A stretch of DNA of 64,000 bases from Luidia sarsii (Eukaryota; Echinodermata; Asteroidea; Paxillosida; Luidiidae), in NCBI GenBank assembly GCA_949987565.1, contig OX465105.1, forward strand, positions 3,542,496-3,606,495, read 5' to 3'. Position numbers and translations under genes: made by a program. Of the stretch, positions 12,101 to 24,200 are shown piece after piece. Each line of letters begins with the position of its first letter. Position 1 is the first letter of the stretch. Under the pieces are notes generated by a model, which did no database searches, had not been told where the DNA came from, and saw only the letters and a program-made list of their open reading frames with translations.

Positions 12101-15100
12101 TGGTGGCCTTCCAAAATAGTCAACTAGTCTTTGCCGGGGTGGGGATGCCAATCAGAAGCAATTCAACCATGAACTGCTGTATATCTCCAGGGATCACGCC
12201 CCCGTTTTCGTTTAGATGCAAACAACAATTTGCCCTGAACCCGGATACAAACATTTCGGGATCACACACAATAGATAGCCTTTGAAACATCCCATTTAAA
12301 AAATGCCCGAACTTTTGAGGGTTTTTTTTTCAGTAAAAATCATGTGCTTTTTCCCCTCTGTTCCTCAATTGCAGCTTCTAAAAAATGCAATCATTTTTAT
12401 TCCCTGACAACTGAGCAATATGTTCACATATCTTGGCAAATAAATTAATGCAAGACGAGATCTGGAAATAAGTTATACAACAAAAATCCTTCAGTGTCAA
12501 CTGGAGAGAGGTTAGACCAGTAACCAAAAGAGTGACCTGCAGTTGATTTCACCAAACTCATCGTAACTTACGATCAAACGCAAGACATTGAGCGATGCAC
12601 ATAAACCATACAGCCTATTACAATGTGTTATCCATCGTAAGTTGAGTTACGATGCATCGTAAGGCTCTGTGAAATCCACCCCTGAATTTAATTCAAAACT
12701 AGCTTACAAGTAAAGAATATTGGGTTAACAGTCACAAGAGCACCAGTCACGAGAGCATTGAACTGAATTCGACTGGAAATAAGTGAGTGTTGGACCAAGT
12801 TAAGACAGTAAAAAAATAATGAGCTGAAGCTAAGTTTGCAAGAGTGACTTACCAAAGAGTATTCATGAAAGTTGAAGAATGTTATTTGTAAATGGTCCCA
12901 TTGCATTTTTGGACTGTGAGTAGCTTCATCGAGGTTGACCAGCCCTGACACTCTTCATGTAACACTTGTCAGTGATATTTCTAAATGACCAGAGACAAGT
13001 TCTATCCTGAGGGAGTTTATAATACACCATCAGATTCCTCAGGCTACATTACAGTAATGACATATCCACTCTGACATTCCCAAATGGGTTAGCCACGTAT
13101 TACTGTACTAATGACAGTCATTACGCTGCAATGAAGATAGTACCATAGGCTTGTGATCTGCCGTGCCAATTAATTAAGTGGCCTATCACACTAATTAGTA
13201 TATTGAGATTGTGACAAGTCATTGCGCAGCGCCCTCACTTGGCCCTCACTGTAAGAAGAGTCATTCCATCTATAGCACTTGTACTGAGTTCAATTGATCT
13301 TTATTGGTTGCATTAATAGACTCCTTGACAATTGTATTGATATGGAAATCCTATTTTGTAGAAATATCTCTCCAGGGTATTTTTCTTCTTCAGAACCACA
13401 GTCAGTGAATGTACTTATTGTGTCAAATTTTTGAGGTGTCACAAGATAAACACATTCAAAATTTGGCTCATTTTCTACGAAAGCATTTCGGTTATTTCTG
13501 ATGGGGGGATAATCATGCTCAATCATTCCAGCAGTGGATTTCACCTAAACTCATCGTAACTTACGATCAATCGTAAGACAATGAGCGATGCACAGAAACC
13601 ATACAGCCTATCATGACTTACGATGGGTTATCCATCGTAAGTTGAGTTACGATGCATCGTAAGGTTTTGTGAAATCCAGCCCAGGCCATTTATTTATAAG
13701 ATTAAAGTGAAAAAATGAAACCCGGTAAGATGTCAAATGCTGAACATTTTTTTATCGGGGTTACAGAAATAGATACTAAAACCTTTTTTTCCTAAAATGT
13801 AGTGGGCCTGACGTTTCGATCCTAGCAGGACCTTTCTCAAAGGCAGAGTGACAAGGACAAAACAGATACATGTACACGAAGGAAGGGGGAAGAGAGTGAA
13901 TAGGACACGGATGAGAAACAAAGGACAAAGAGTGAAGCTGGTAGGGAGAGATCAAAGGGAAGGGCAAGGAGTAGGGTAGGGATTAGTGAGAGGAGGGGGG
14001 AAGATCAATGAGAAGGGCAAGGAGTAGGGTAGGGATTAGTGACAAGAGGGGGAAAGATCAAAGAGAGAAGTGTGAAGGACTGAACACAAAAGAAGGATTA
14101 TCAGAAAGCTGCATGGTGTTAGTCATTACCCTCCTGAAAACTTGTTTTCATAAAAACATGAGCGGACATGGGGGTATCATCACAGAGGTATTCGTCAATG
14201 AAATGCTCATGGCTTTGTATTTGTCCACATGGACAGAAAGTCAGAGTCTGTGATTCCTTCATTTCTTTGTGCTTGCTGCATAGCGCCCATGCCTAGACTG
14301 CAGTCTGTTCAGTTGTATACCCAGGGCTTTTCTTGGTAGATTGCTACCTGGGGGAAGGACGGACCAGGCCTCAAAGTACGGAGCTGTTCTGGTGCGTCTC
14401 CGACACTGACGCCAAAGGTCTCCCACGTTCACACCCGAAAGGCCAACGAGTCACGGCTTTGACTGACTCAAGCAGGCCTCTCCACTTTGTGCGACCTCTG
14501 ACCTTACCTTGACAGGGCCAATTTGATCTCCAGCTTCAAGGGCAGCTCGTAGTCCCAGGGAAGAGGGATGATTTTCTCGACGAGGAACAGTTTCTCTTTC
14601 ACTCCGTCTTTCCTGGTTCGTTGCCTCAGCATGGTGCATTTTCCACTATTGGAATAAAAAAGTTCATGAAATCTTTCATTTATCTATTTCATTTGTTTTT
14701 ATTAAAAATAAAATGATTAATTTTAATATAATCAATCTTCAAACATGAACATTCAGGGTTTAACTAATAATCTTTTCTTTGTGTTTATTCCCTCCAATTC
14801 TCTCTTAAATAATATTTTTTCTCTTTATAATTATATCCCTTCCCTACTGCCCGCCCTTCCCTTTGATCTCACCCTGGTCTGTCTACCAGCTTTCCTCCTT
14901 TGGTCCCTTCTCTACTGCTTGCCCTTCCTCGTGATCTCACCCTGGTCTGTCTACCAGCTTTACTCCTTTGATCCCTTCCCTACTGCTTGCCCTTCCCTTT
15001 GATCTGACCCTGATCCGTCTACCAGCTTTCCTCCTTTGATCCCTTCCCTACTAGTACCACTACTAGTACTACTACAGTAGTACTACTTACTAGTATAGTA

Positions 15101-15492
15101 TCAATAAAGCAACAACTGAACAAGTTAGAAAAACTTGAAATAAAAAGCATGGAGGAAGGACAAGGAGTAAAACGTAAATCTTAAAAACAAAACAAAAAAC
15201 AGAAGTCAGAGGACATAACACTTCAACCTTGGCAGGACCTAGTTTTAGTTTTATAATGTTCCTTTGTTTCAGAAACATACAGGCCGATGAAGGTCAAAAC
15301 AAACAAAATAACGAATGCATTTTTTTACCCTATGGAGTGCTTTTCCACCGTTCTTTTCAAGTCCGACATGAAGTCGTACACATCTTCCGGTAATTTGTAC
15401 ATGAAAATGTCATTTTTCACCGAGAACGTCGTGGGCCTGAAGAGAAAGTACACGGCAACCGCTACCAGAACTACGAGGATGACAGTCTTCAT
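9198..15492 (-). CDS. Membrane-anchored protein with possible START/SRPBCC-like domain and lysine-rich repeat tail (3 exons, ~879 aa)
   Basis: Exons, in coding order: 15492-15329, 14645-14508, 11535-9198. Phases join cleanly (GG|T, then AG|A), with donors gtaaaa and gtaagg and acceptors ccaatag and ttttcag. The ATG at 15492 starts a hydrophobic stretch at residues 4-18 that looks like a signal anchor. The in-frame reading upstream of it has no ATG. Residues about 26-200 are a mixed-composition folded region with a final amphipathic helix; its pattern (PEDVYDFMSDL near its start, helix at its end) suggests a START/SRPBCC fold, but I do not recognise the family and this is inference. The rest, encoded by one 2.3 kb exon, is Lys/Glu/Asp/Thr/Ser-rich, nearly free of aromatic residues and cysteine. 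It contains a degenerate repeat of about 36-40 residues around KVSDEIKQAKTK and KDERT. Exon joining is well supported; function is unknown. Confidence 0.8.
11645..11855. mobile_element. Foldback MITE, about 210 bp, with long near-perfect arms
   Basis: The arms (tgtttatcatctcttttgag, tgtggctctgaaaagagcc) are repeated inverted at the right end, each about 90 bp. The whole is bordered by attaattggttt and aaaccaattaat. Related pieces lie at 7829, 38118, 46310, 47760 and 63075. It lies in intron 2 of the anchored-protein gene. Confidence 0.8.
11990..12275 (-). mobile_element. tRNA-derived SINE, minus orientation
   Basis: Reading the minus strand, a body containing cggcaaagactagttgacta precedes a tRNA-like head (gctggatagctcagatggta) and a tail. 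Both Pol III box regions are recognisable but degraded. Confidence 0.75.
12545..12676. mobile_element. Palindromic MITE, GATTTCACAAAGCC family
   Basis: Ends gatttcaccaaactcatcgt and aaggctctgtgaaatc, with internal arms around gtaagttgagttacgatg. Second copy of the family in the same intron as 13537. Confidence 0.75.
13537..13677. mobile_element. Palindromic MITE, GATTTCACAAAGCC family
   Basis: Nearly complete; ggatttcacctaaactcatc at one end and aaggttttgtgaaatcc at the other, in the same orientation as 12545. Confidence 0.75.
13801..14085. mobile_element. Long member of the hairpin family: arm plus purine-rich tandem body
   Basis: The arm gtgggcctgacgtttcgatc...tttctcaaaggc (13801-13845) is followed by a G/A-rich body with repeated gggaagggcaaggagtaggg units. 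The same combination recurs at 60052-60290, and the body recurs inverted at 14828-15046, so arm and body form one longer element. Confidence 0.6.
14828..15046. repeat. Three-unit tandem repeat, about 71-75 bp, inside an intron
   Basis: The block accctggtctgtctaccagc recurs about every 70 bp with pyrimidine-rich flanks. It is the reverse complement of the body at 13870-14060. It is followed by a self-complementary ACT/AGT microsatellite (about 15050-15110). Confidence 0.7.
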
Positions 15493-16026
15493 GACGAAAA
15501 TTGGGTCTTGTTTGGAACAGTTTACGGGATCATCGAGGTATTTTCCTGGGTTATTTTGTAACGCCGTGAAGAACAATGTTTGGAGATCGTTACCCTGACT
15601 TCACAACCACCCGGTGCAGTGCATTAAGCGTGCGATCGTTGCAGACGACAGAAAGGGAAGCCAGTCTAAATTGCACGGTGCAGAGTTCAAAGAGCACCGC
15701 CAAATGGCTACCGCTAGAGGGCGCTCGACCGCCCTGCAGCTAAAATTAGACGGATAAAATATTCCAAAAATTTGCAGAATTCTCAGCCGCCGTCGACTTA
15801 AAAAACAAATGAAAAGATGCCCTCTGTGGTACGCGGCTCAAGTCGAGCAGAGCATGGGGTAGCGGCAGACCTATACCACGAACATTCCGCGCGTGTATTG
15901 TGGGCGTTGGCAGTATTGGGGACAGACTGATAACTGGCTAAAGTGAAAATTGAATTACAGAAATCAGGACGTTCCTCAGTACTTCTTACCGCATTGTTTA
16001 CAGAACCTCGAAATCTCAAAATTGAC
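15493..16026. other. Upstream region of the anchored-protein gene
   Basis: Relatively GC-rich around 15600-15740 and 15825-15900, which is where a minus-strand promoter would be expected. No TATA box seen at a convincing distance. Confidence 0.35.
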
Positions 16027-16145
16027 TGCCTTTGAGAAAGGTCCTGCTAGGATCGAAACGTCAGGCCCACTAAATTTTGAGATTTGCATTTTGGTAATTT
16101 TAGTCAGTAAGCAGTTTGCAACATTTTTGTATATCACTTTAATAA
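16027..16145. mobile_element. Hairpin family, half copy with tail
   Basis: The arm cctttgagaaaggtcctgct...gtcaggcccactaaatttt is followed by the conserved tail (agtcagtaagcagtttgcaa, tttttgtatatcac). Confidence 0.85.
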
Positions 16146-17255
16146 CCTCTCTATATATTTTTTAAATCTATATTCCAAAGATAGTTGGGGATGAGACTCA
16201 TAATGAGTCTCACGCCAAACTGTACAGATAATTATCTGGACGTAGACTGTCTGAATTTCTCAGGCATCGTGATCCCCACGATAGTCTCAGTGAGAGAGTT
16301 CCAAAGTTGTGTGTAGTATGGGGTGAGGATAATGAGATTCGGATTTGGGATTGACAGTCGGGCGTGCAAATTAAGCCCTAACATTTAAGTAAAAGAATTT
16401 TTAAATCGCCCTGTCAATCGATCTGCCATAATCACACCAAGGAAATGAACAAGGAATTAAAAACGGAACAAAAGCAAGTCAGTCATCCAGAATAAATCGG
16501 CGACTAGACCCCACCCTGCCCAATAAAATTATTCAAACTCTACTGACGAGACGAGTGATATGCAAAACTCCCAGAAATATCATTAAATTAAATTTTATTA
16601 TTACATGGTGCAACGCGGTGCCCACCGCCGTCTGCAGATTCAAAATCTTATGCATATTACTTTCAATTCATGTACAGTGTTTTGATAAGGCGCTATATAT
16701 AGTAAATTTCAATGATTATTATTACTCTCGGCGGTGCGGGATTCGGGCAAAGCATTGTACAATACAAGTAGGGCTTGCCTTTGATCTGAAGGCAAGACAC
16801 AATACACACATCATGACTATGTGGGTCAGAGACCGGGAACGAATGACGTCAGTACTTCATTCAATGGGTTCCAGGCTCGTGCGCGCTAGGTTCGAAACCC
16901 GCCCTAGTTGCCTGTATTTTTTTTCAGCAGGCAATCGGGCAAAGCACCGAGCACTCCGTGCTTATCACTTCGAACAGGGCAAACCCTCATAGAATTTCAT
17001 TCTCTTCGACCGTGACGCAAAATCAGGGCCCAATATATTTCATAGACTCTACAGCACCTAAATTCCTCAAAAGAATCAGGTTGCCAGGCTAAGTTCCACT
17101 TGTATTTCATGTGAAGCAACCAATAATTATTAGAATAAAAGTCAAGTACCACAAGTATCAAGTGAAATATTCTTGGCAGACATTTCTTGCTTAGCGTGTT
17201 CATTCAAATGCCGTCGCTAAAACCACAATTAAACCCAATGTAGAGACAAATATTT
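16146..17255. other. No gene recognised; short palindromes
   Basis: Contains a small inverted repeat (gatgagactca/tgagtctcac near 16190-16213). An open frame at 16555-16992 has no homology or splice support. Confidence 0.4.
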
Positions 17256-17299
17256 TTTTATGCAAGATCGCCCAAAACAAGGCTGAAAAGCAACTCAAG

Positions 17300-17545
17300 G
17301 TTAAGGGCTAGTGAAAGACGAAGATAGAGAAGGCCAGAGATAGGAATTAATATTCCTTTTAAAAATGGCAAGATCGTAGGCAGGGGGAAAGCAAGAACCA
17401 GGAAGGGAATTCCAGGTAGAGGCAGAACGAGGGAAGAAGCCGTTCCGATACCTCTCCGTTCTACACCTTGGGATAGATAGAGTGTGCGGGTGAGAGGAGG
17501 CAAACACCCTGGTTGCTCGCTTAAAAAGTCCTGACTGAGGGACCC
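17300..17545 (-). pseudogene. Non-LTR retrotransposon (LINE) reverse transcriptase C-terminal fragment
   Basis: The minus frame reads RTERYRNGFFPRSASTWNSL then an FKRNINSYL-like ending. This is the characteristic C-terminal signature after the reverse transcriptase of many LINEs (RTxRxxNSFFPRTxxxWNSLP). Only this tail survives. A related piece lies at 24006-24227. Confidence 0.75.
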
Positions 17546-17794
17546 AGGTCGGCAAGAGCCGAGGAACACCTTCCATAGAAATAACGGTAGAATAATGTTG
17601 ACTTGAGTGTAATAAAGAAGAATACAAGAAACCACAAACAAAATGTATCCCCTCTTTAAACCGAAGCCCAGTTTATTTAGATCAGTCAAGGTAAATATTT
17701 TCAATATTTAACTTAGGAAAGTCTAATAAAGATGAGCATAGAAGATCCATGCCACTGACGGGTTAATTATCTAATTTCATTTGACAAATGAATT

Positions 17795-18200
17795 GGAAAA
17801 AAATTAATGGCAGAGAAAACCTGACTGGAGTTTGACTTGAAACAGAGACCTTTGGCATAATGTACCATTGCTCATCAAGTACCACCTCTCTAGGATTTGG
17901 GCTTCTGACTGGCGCCCCCACCTCAGCAAAGACTGAACAAGATTGAAAAAGCTACATCCACTTTATGGTGATCCCCAAACTGCTTCAGCCAGGTTCACAA
18001 CAATTGGTTGTTTGCATCTGAATGAAAGCTGGGGCTTGATCCCTGGAGATGTACGGCAGTTAATGGTTGAACTGCTTCTGACTGGTGACCCCACCCCGGC
18101 AAAGACAGGTTGACTATTTGGGAGGGCCACCATCTAAGGACTGGATAGCTCAGATGGTAAGAGCGCTGGTACACAAAACCAGAAGTCCCAGACATGTCAT
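17795..18200. mobile_element. Two SINE copies, inverted relative to each other
   Basis: A degraded minus-strand tail and head (about 17795-17935) abuts a plus-strand copy (about 17940-18200) with body (ggttgtttgcatctgaatga), the box A region (gatagctcagatggtaagag) and the anticodon arm. Confidence 0.7.
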
Positions 18201-18507
18201 TTTTGGGGGGTCAGTTTTCAAAAATTTAAAATCTATTTGATAGAAACTACACAAATGCATCAGATATTACTGTGGTGGTTAAGGATGAGCCAGTTGCAAT
18301 GCCACTTTGTTCAAAAGTCCGGATTCTATCATTTTTTAAAGAAGATTACTTGTGTTACAAATGACTCCCGAGTCCAACAGGCTGCAAATACTGCAGGTAA
18401 CATAAAAAACCCTAATGGAATAATTAACTACAAACAGAAGAACTACATATGGTAGAGCAATGAAGTGGACTACACTGCTCACTGCTATGCTGATCCATTT
18501 TTAATCT

Positions 18508-18665
18508 CAAAGGTTAGAGGGCCTGACGTTTCGATCCTGGCAGGACCTTTCTCAAAGGCAAAGGTCCTGCTAGGATTGAAACGTCAGGCCCTCTAACTTT
18601 TGAGATTCATGTATTGCAGGTCATTTTAGTCAGTGAGCAGTTTGCAGCAGTTTTTGTATTAACTT
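18508..18665. mobile_element. Hairpin family, full palindrome plus tail
   Basis: Both arms are present head to head (gacgtttcgatcctggcagg and its inverse), followed by the tail with agtcagtgagcagtttgca. It belongs to the agagggcct subtype rather than the gtgggcct subtype. Confidence 0.9.
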
Positions 18666-18699
18666 CTATTCTATAATGGAGAAAATAAATCTCAAAGAT

Positions 18700-18852
18700 A
18701 ATTAGAGGGCCTGACATTTCGACCCTAGCAGGACCTTTCATAAAGGCCTTTGAGAAAGGTCCTGCTAGGATCGAAACGTCAGGCCCTCCAACTTTTGAGA
18801 TTATGTATTGCTGGTCATTTAAGTCAGTGAGCAGTTTGCAAGGTTTTTTTCA
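18700..18852. mobile_element. Hairpin family, second full copy in tandem
   Basis: Same layout and orientation as 18508-18665, separated by about 35 bp, suggesting tandem duplication or repeated targeting. Confidence 0.9.
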
Positions 18853-20051
18853 TCTACTTCACAGAAAAAATAAAATTAAAATGGTACCATTACCATACTA
18901 GCTATGTGGTTTGAATTGGGTACCCTGAAACGGTGGGTTCAAAAAAAAAAGGTTTTGTGGGAGATCAACAAGAGAGAGAAGGGGGAGAGGTGGAGTGAGA
19001 GAGAGAGGAACATAACTCAGAATCAGCACAAGAGATATGAGTTCACTCAGTGTAGCCGAGATTCAAATCTGGCAGAATTTTAGGCAATCGTCCAGCGACA
19101 GCGAATCAAACAAGATTGTCCAGTAGCTCAGTTTGAGCCGGTGATTTGGTAATTTGCCAGACAGCACCACACAAGCGTGACATCCCAAGATCAGGGATGA
19201 AACTCAAAATTTCCACAATATCCAAAAATCCTAAAACCCTCAAATATCACCGAATAAACGGAAACTAAACCACCTTGAAACCTATATAATGTGATTAAAG
19301 GTTAGAGGAGCTGTACTTCAGTCTATCACTGCACCACGTACAATATTATTGTGTATCCCGGCTGGTCTATTTTTCATATGTAATTTGACAAAATCGCCGT
19401 TACAATCCTTCTCCTTCAACCATTTCAAAATAAAAATATTCCTGATGTCTTTCAAATTGTGTGACTATCGACCATTTTGTACATGATGGGAGATATTCCT
19501 TTTGATAATGAAGTTGACAAAATTTGCAGGAGCAGAATACACTCAACTTAGCAGCGTTGATCCGAAAAAAGAAAGAAAAAAAAACACGGAAAATCCAGGA
19601 CACATTTTTTCTGCTGCGCCAATATCCGGATTTTCGGATGTATCCGGACAAGTTTCATCCCTGCAAGATAAGAGTTAGGTTAGGCAGATAAGCTGCTGTT
19701 GTCTCAGAAAAGGCAGGCAGTGGTGGTGCCTGGAACAGAATGCTCTCCTGGGCTTCGGAAAGAAAGGCTTCCCCTGGATTTTCTGTTGAGGCCGAGGTTG
19801 CAACTGATAATCTGCTCAGTAGATGAGATTGTCTACATTGTGGATGCGCTGTGTTGAGGTTCCATTGGTCATAGTTTGGATAGGGAAATGAGTCTAAAGC
19901 ACTGTAATAATGCATGTACAAACATACAAGGAATCAGACATACCATACACAGATCCTTTGGACATGCCAAGGTGATATTGTTTTGTGGTACATTTTGTCA
20001 AGCGTGATTTTGACGCCCGAAGAGATCAGTTTTGGGGACAAAACAACTGTG
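18853..20051. other. Intergenic DNA without a recognised feature
   Basis: Includes a GA-rich patch at about 18960-19015. No supported exon. Confidence 0.4.
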
Positions 20052-20055
20052 TTAA

Positions 20056-20727
20056 CCACTTCACGCCGGGTGGTTTTTCAGCGCCGATAACCGCCATACA
20101 GGGTTTTTTGAACAATGCATCATTTTCAAATCTCGCTAAAACAATCTGTGAAAATAAATCGATAAGGGTATACTATGGGTACAAGAGAGTACAACCTGGC
20201 ACAATTTGGACGTCGTTGTGGCTTTTGTCAAGAGATTATCCGTTCGAAAAAAGGCCCATTGTGTGTCGTCAACGGAGCGTAGCGGACGTGTGTGTGTGGG
20301 TGCGTGTACGGTGCTGTCAATCCCTGACCGCAGACTCCAGCCTCCACTCCAGGCAGTCAAATCTTCGAGTTGGTCGGCCACAACCGGTCGTACAGATTGC
20401 GGTAAAGAATGTGGGGGGAATTCCAATGCCAGACCGACGACCGTTGGGCTGTGTGGCATGCAAACACACGTGCTTTCAGCGGCAGCGCGGTATCCCTCGA
20501 TCCTCCACAGTATAAGTCCCCCAATTGAACAATTACTGCTGCTAATCTTGCAATTCACGTGGCAACTTGCGTCAAAAAGGGTCTTTGTACTGATTCGTAT
20601 TGCTTTGTTCTAAGCTGAAAAGAGTCTTTGTTTAGAATGTGGACAATAGTGGTGCCCGGATTCGGAGCGCCCCGTCGCACAGTCAAGCCAACGGAGCTCC
20701 GGATTCGGGGGTCCCGGCGCAAAGTGG
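20056..20727. mobile_element. TTAA-flanked TIR element, CCACTTCACGCCGGG family, complete
   Basis: Inverted ends ccacttcacgccggg and cccggcgcaaagtgg (672 bp apart outer to outer) are bordered by TTAA at 20052-20055 and 20728-20731. The 176-codon open frame inside has no recognisable transposase and is probably chance. A diverged copy lies at 21656-22302 and a scrambled piece at 50041-50155. Confidence 0.8.
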
Positions 20728-21020
20728 TTAAATATACACAGGAAAACCTTGCGCAAAGTTAGATGACCCAGAGCAGACTGGTCAAATTTCATACCCATGA
20801 ATGGAAGGGAAGTGTCGGCCAATCCTGGCCTGACCATTGGCTGAGTTTAGCAGTGAAGAGTGTGGTGTAAGCCACCCAGGAAAAAAAAAATAAGATGCAC
20901 ACATTAAGTACAAGAGTAGAATTATATGACAGTGATTGACAGAGAGCCTGGTTGACTGGTCCCATCAATATTTTCTCAAATTCATCTCTGCCGTCTGTGT
21001 GACCGTTTATCATTCCAGGG

Positions 21021-21156
21021 TGGACTTCACAAAGACTTACGATCCGTCGTCATCCAACTTGGGATGGAGAACCTGTTGTAAGCATTGATAGGCTGTACGG
21101 TATTCTCATCGACGGATTGGATTGGTCGTAAGTAACAACACCTTGGATGAAATCCA
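21021..21156. mobile_element. Palindromic MITE, GATTTCACAAAGCC family, diverged
   Basis: tggacttcacaaagacttac at one end and ggatgaaatccacccc at the other, 100 bp beyond the PISD stop codon. Confidence 0.65.
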
Positions 21157-21237
21157 CCCCAGGAACTAATTTGTTAAAACTACTTGAAGTGGTGCGTGCG
21201 CGATTGACACACAACCAACTTGGGATTTATTTGTTAT

Positions 21238-21243
21238 TGTTAT
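21238..21243 (-). terminator. Poly(A) signal of PISD
   Basis: AATAAA on the minus strand lies 14 bp after the PISD stop codon, giving a very short 3'UTR. No closer alternative is visible. Confidence 0.55.
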
Positions 21244-21256
21244 TTTTTAGCTTGTG

Positions 21257-24200
21257 TCATGACAAAGCAATGCTCTCGTTCAGACGGACTCTGTCCCCGG
21301 GCTGAAAGGTGAACTCAAAATCTTTGGGCGCTTCGAAGATCAAGACTATCGTGGAGCCGAGGTTGAACTCTCCGATGCCCTCCCCTTTGGTCACTGGGAT
21401 ACCGTGTGATGAGGAGCCGTCTGTGGTATCGCCTTCAGACTTCTGGCCGGAGTCCTGCGTCCTTTGTGTGTAGTGGTGGTCGTGGTACTCGCCTTGCTTG
21501 AATTTACCCTTTATGTTTGTCCGTAGATCCTGACGAAAGAACCATTAAAAAAAGGGAACTTTTGAACTTTGAAATGTTTGAATGATATAGTCTGGCATCC
21601 CCATCCCAGAAAAAAAAAGTAGTTTAAATATGACAAGGCTTTGCATGGTGGATGAAACAATGCATCATTTTCAAATCTCGCTAAAACAATCGGAACAATA
21701 TATTTCTGTGAAATAAATCGATAAAGGTATACTATGGGTACAAGACAGTAAAACCTGGCACAATTTGGACGATGTTGTGGCTTTTGTCAAGAGATTATCC
21801 GTTCGAAAAAGGGCCCATTGTGCGTCGTCAATGGAGCGAAATGGACTTGTGTGTGTGTACGTGCGTGTACGCTGCTGACAATCCCTGACCGCAGACTCCA
21901 GCCTCCACACCAGGCAGTCAAATCTTTGAGTTGGTCGGCCACAACCGAGCGTACAGATTGCGGTCAAGAATGGGAGTGGAATTCCACTGCCTGACCGACG
22001 ACCGTTGGGCTGTGTGGCATGCCAATACAATGTCCTCCGCGTGCTTTCAGCAGCAGCACGGTATCCCTTGATCCTCCACAGTAAAGGTCCCACAATTGCA
22101 CAATTACTGCCGCTAATCTTGCTATTCACGTGGCAACTTGCGTCAAAAAGGGTCTTTGTACTGATTCGTATTACTTTGTTCTAAGCTGAAAAGAGTCTTT
22201 GTTTAAAATGTGGACAATAGTGGTGCCCGGATTCGGAGCACCATGTCGCATAGTCCAGCCAACGGAGCTCCCGATTCGGAGGTCCTGGCGTGAAGTGGAT
22301 AAAAGAGCCAACGCAACCCTGTTCGTATATTTTTTCTCGGCGAGACGGGAATTGGAGATACGACACTTTTGCACACGCACACTCAACGATCGATGTTTAC
22401 CTTATCAAAGTAAATGCCGATGGAGCCCACGTTGGTGGCCCCGACTGCCGTCAGGGAGAAGAACCCGTGCTCCCATTCACCGTGAAGCACCACTCTCTCG
22501 TTCATGGAGAACAGGCCACGGATCCATCGCGCTATGCCGGGGTTCACGGAGAAGAGAAGACCTGTAGAAAAAAAGCAAGCCGTGAAAGATAAAATACGTG
22601 ACCTGGGCTGGATTTCACAAAACCTTGCGGAGGGGAGAGGGAGAGGGAGAGGGAGGGAGAGAGAGGGGGAGGGAGGCAGAGGGAGAAGGAGAGGGAGAGG
22701 GAGGCAGAGGGAGAAGGAGAGGGAGAGGGAGAGGGAGAGGGAGAGGGAGAGGGAGAGGGAGATGCAGAGGGAGAGGGAGAGGGAGAGGGGGGAGAGAGAG
22801 GGAGAGGCAGAGGGAGAGGCAGAGGGGGGGGGGGAGAGAGAGGGAGAGGCAGAGAGAGAGAGGGGGAGGGAGAGGGAGAGGAAGGGAGGGAGAGGCAAAG
22901 GGAGAAAGAGAGGGAGAGTGAGAGGGAGAGGAAGAGGGAGAGGGAGAGGGAGAGGGAGAGGGAGAGGGAGAGGGAGAGGGAGAGGTAGAGGGGGGAGAGA
23001 GAGGGAGAGGCAGAGGGAGAGGCAGAGGCAGAGGGAGAGGGAGAGGGAGAGGAAGGGAGAGAGGGAGAGGCAAAGGGAGAGGGAGAGGGAGAGGGAGAGT
23101 GAGAGTGAGAGTGAGAGGAAGAGGCAGAGGGAGAGGGAGAGGGAGAGGGAGAGGGAGAGGGAGAGGGAGAGGGAGAGGGAGAGGGAGAGGGAGAGGGAGA
23201 GGGAGAGGGAGAGGGAGAGGGAGAGGGAGAGGGAGAGGGAGAGGGAGAGGGAGAGGGAGAGGGAGAGGGAGAGGGAGAGGGAGAGGGAGAGGGAGAGGGA
23301 GAGGGAGAGGGATAGGGAGAGGGAGAGGGAGAGGGAGGGAGAGGGAGGGAGGGAGAGGGAGGGAGGGAGGGAGAGGGAGCGAGAGAGAGAGAGAGAGAGG
23401 GAGAGGGAGAGGGAGAAGGAGAGGGACAGGGAGAGGGAGGGAGAGAGAGGGAGAGAGAGGGAGAGGGAGAGGGAGAGGGAGAGGGAGAAGGAGAGGGAGA
23501 GGGAGAAGTAGATGGAGAGGGAGAGGGAGAGGGAGAGGGAGAGGGAGAGAGAGAGGGAGAGGAAGAGGAAGAGGCAGAGGCAGACGGAGAGGGAGAGGGA
23601 GAGAGGGAGGGAGACAGAGACAGAATTTTTTGTTTACCAGGAAAGTGCCTCCGGTGTTTAATTGTCCAGTCTGTAGGCGAATGAAACCGATGGTAATCCC
23701 CCGGCGCTAAATAGATTATACACTGGAATAAGCTGTTGCCTGGCCTGGTGGTGATGCTCGACTGGTACTCGTCATCGGTTACCTGCAAGAAAGAACAAGC
23801 CCCCCCACGGTGTGTAAGATTGAATGCCCTGCGTGGTGGAAGTGCTGCTGACGTTAGGGTTTGCGGGTACACCACGGAGAAGTCTGTTCAAGAAGAGGCA
23901 GGTTTCTAAAAAGAACCTATGAGCAAAAACTCTTGAGCGAAAAAGAGTCGCTCGCAAACCCAAACGCAAGGCACAGGGTGCCTAATTCAATAAGATATTT
24001 TATCGTCAAACACAGGGCCTTATAAAGACACTCGAGGTGATGGCTACAGGAAAAATAGAAGAGGAACAGACCTGTAGATGAAGAAAGAAAAGGCAAAGGG
24101 AACAAAGGTATCTATTCATGTTCCTCTTGAACGGATCCAGTTTGTACGAACATGGAAAACAGGATGTAGGTAGAGAGTTCCAAACTAGCGTAGCAGTACG

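Noticed and set aside
15493..15576. N-terminal extension of the anchored protein
   Set aside because: The extended frame begins at TTG; the first ATG (15492) directly starts the hydrophobic anchor.
19985..20515. 176-residue open frame
   Set aside because: It lies across the edge and interior of a TTAA-flanked non-autonomous element. There is no recognisable domain, and the second copy of the element does not keep the frame.
22504..23875. Long Arg/Glu, Gly/Arg and Ser/Pro frames
   Set aside because: They are read through the GGGAGA array, which has no stop codons in several frames. Only the PISD exons at its two sides are real.
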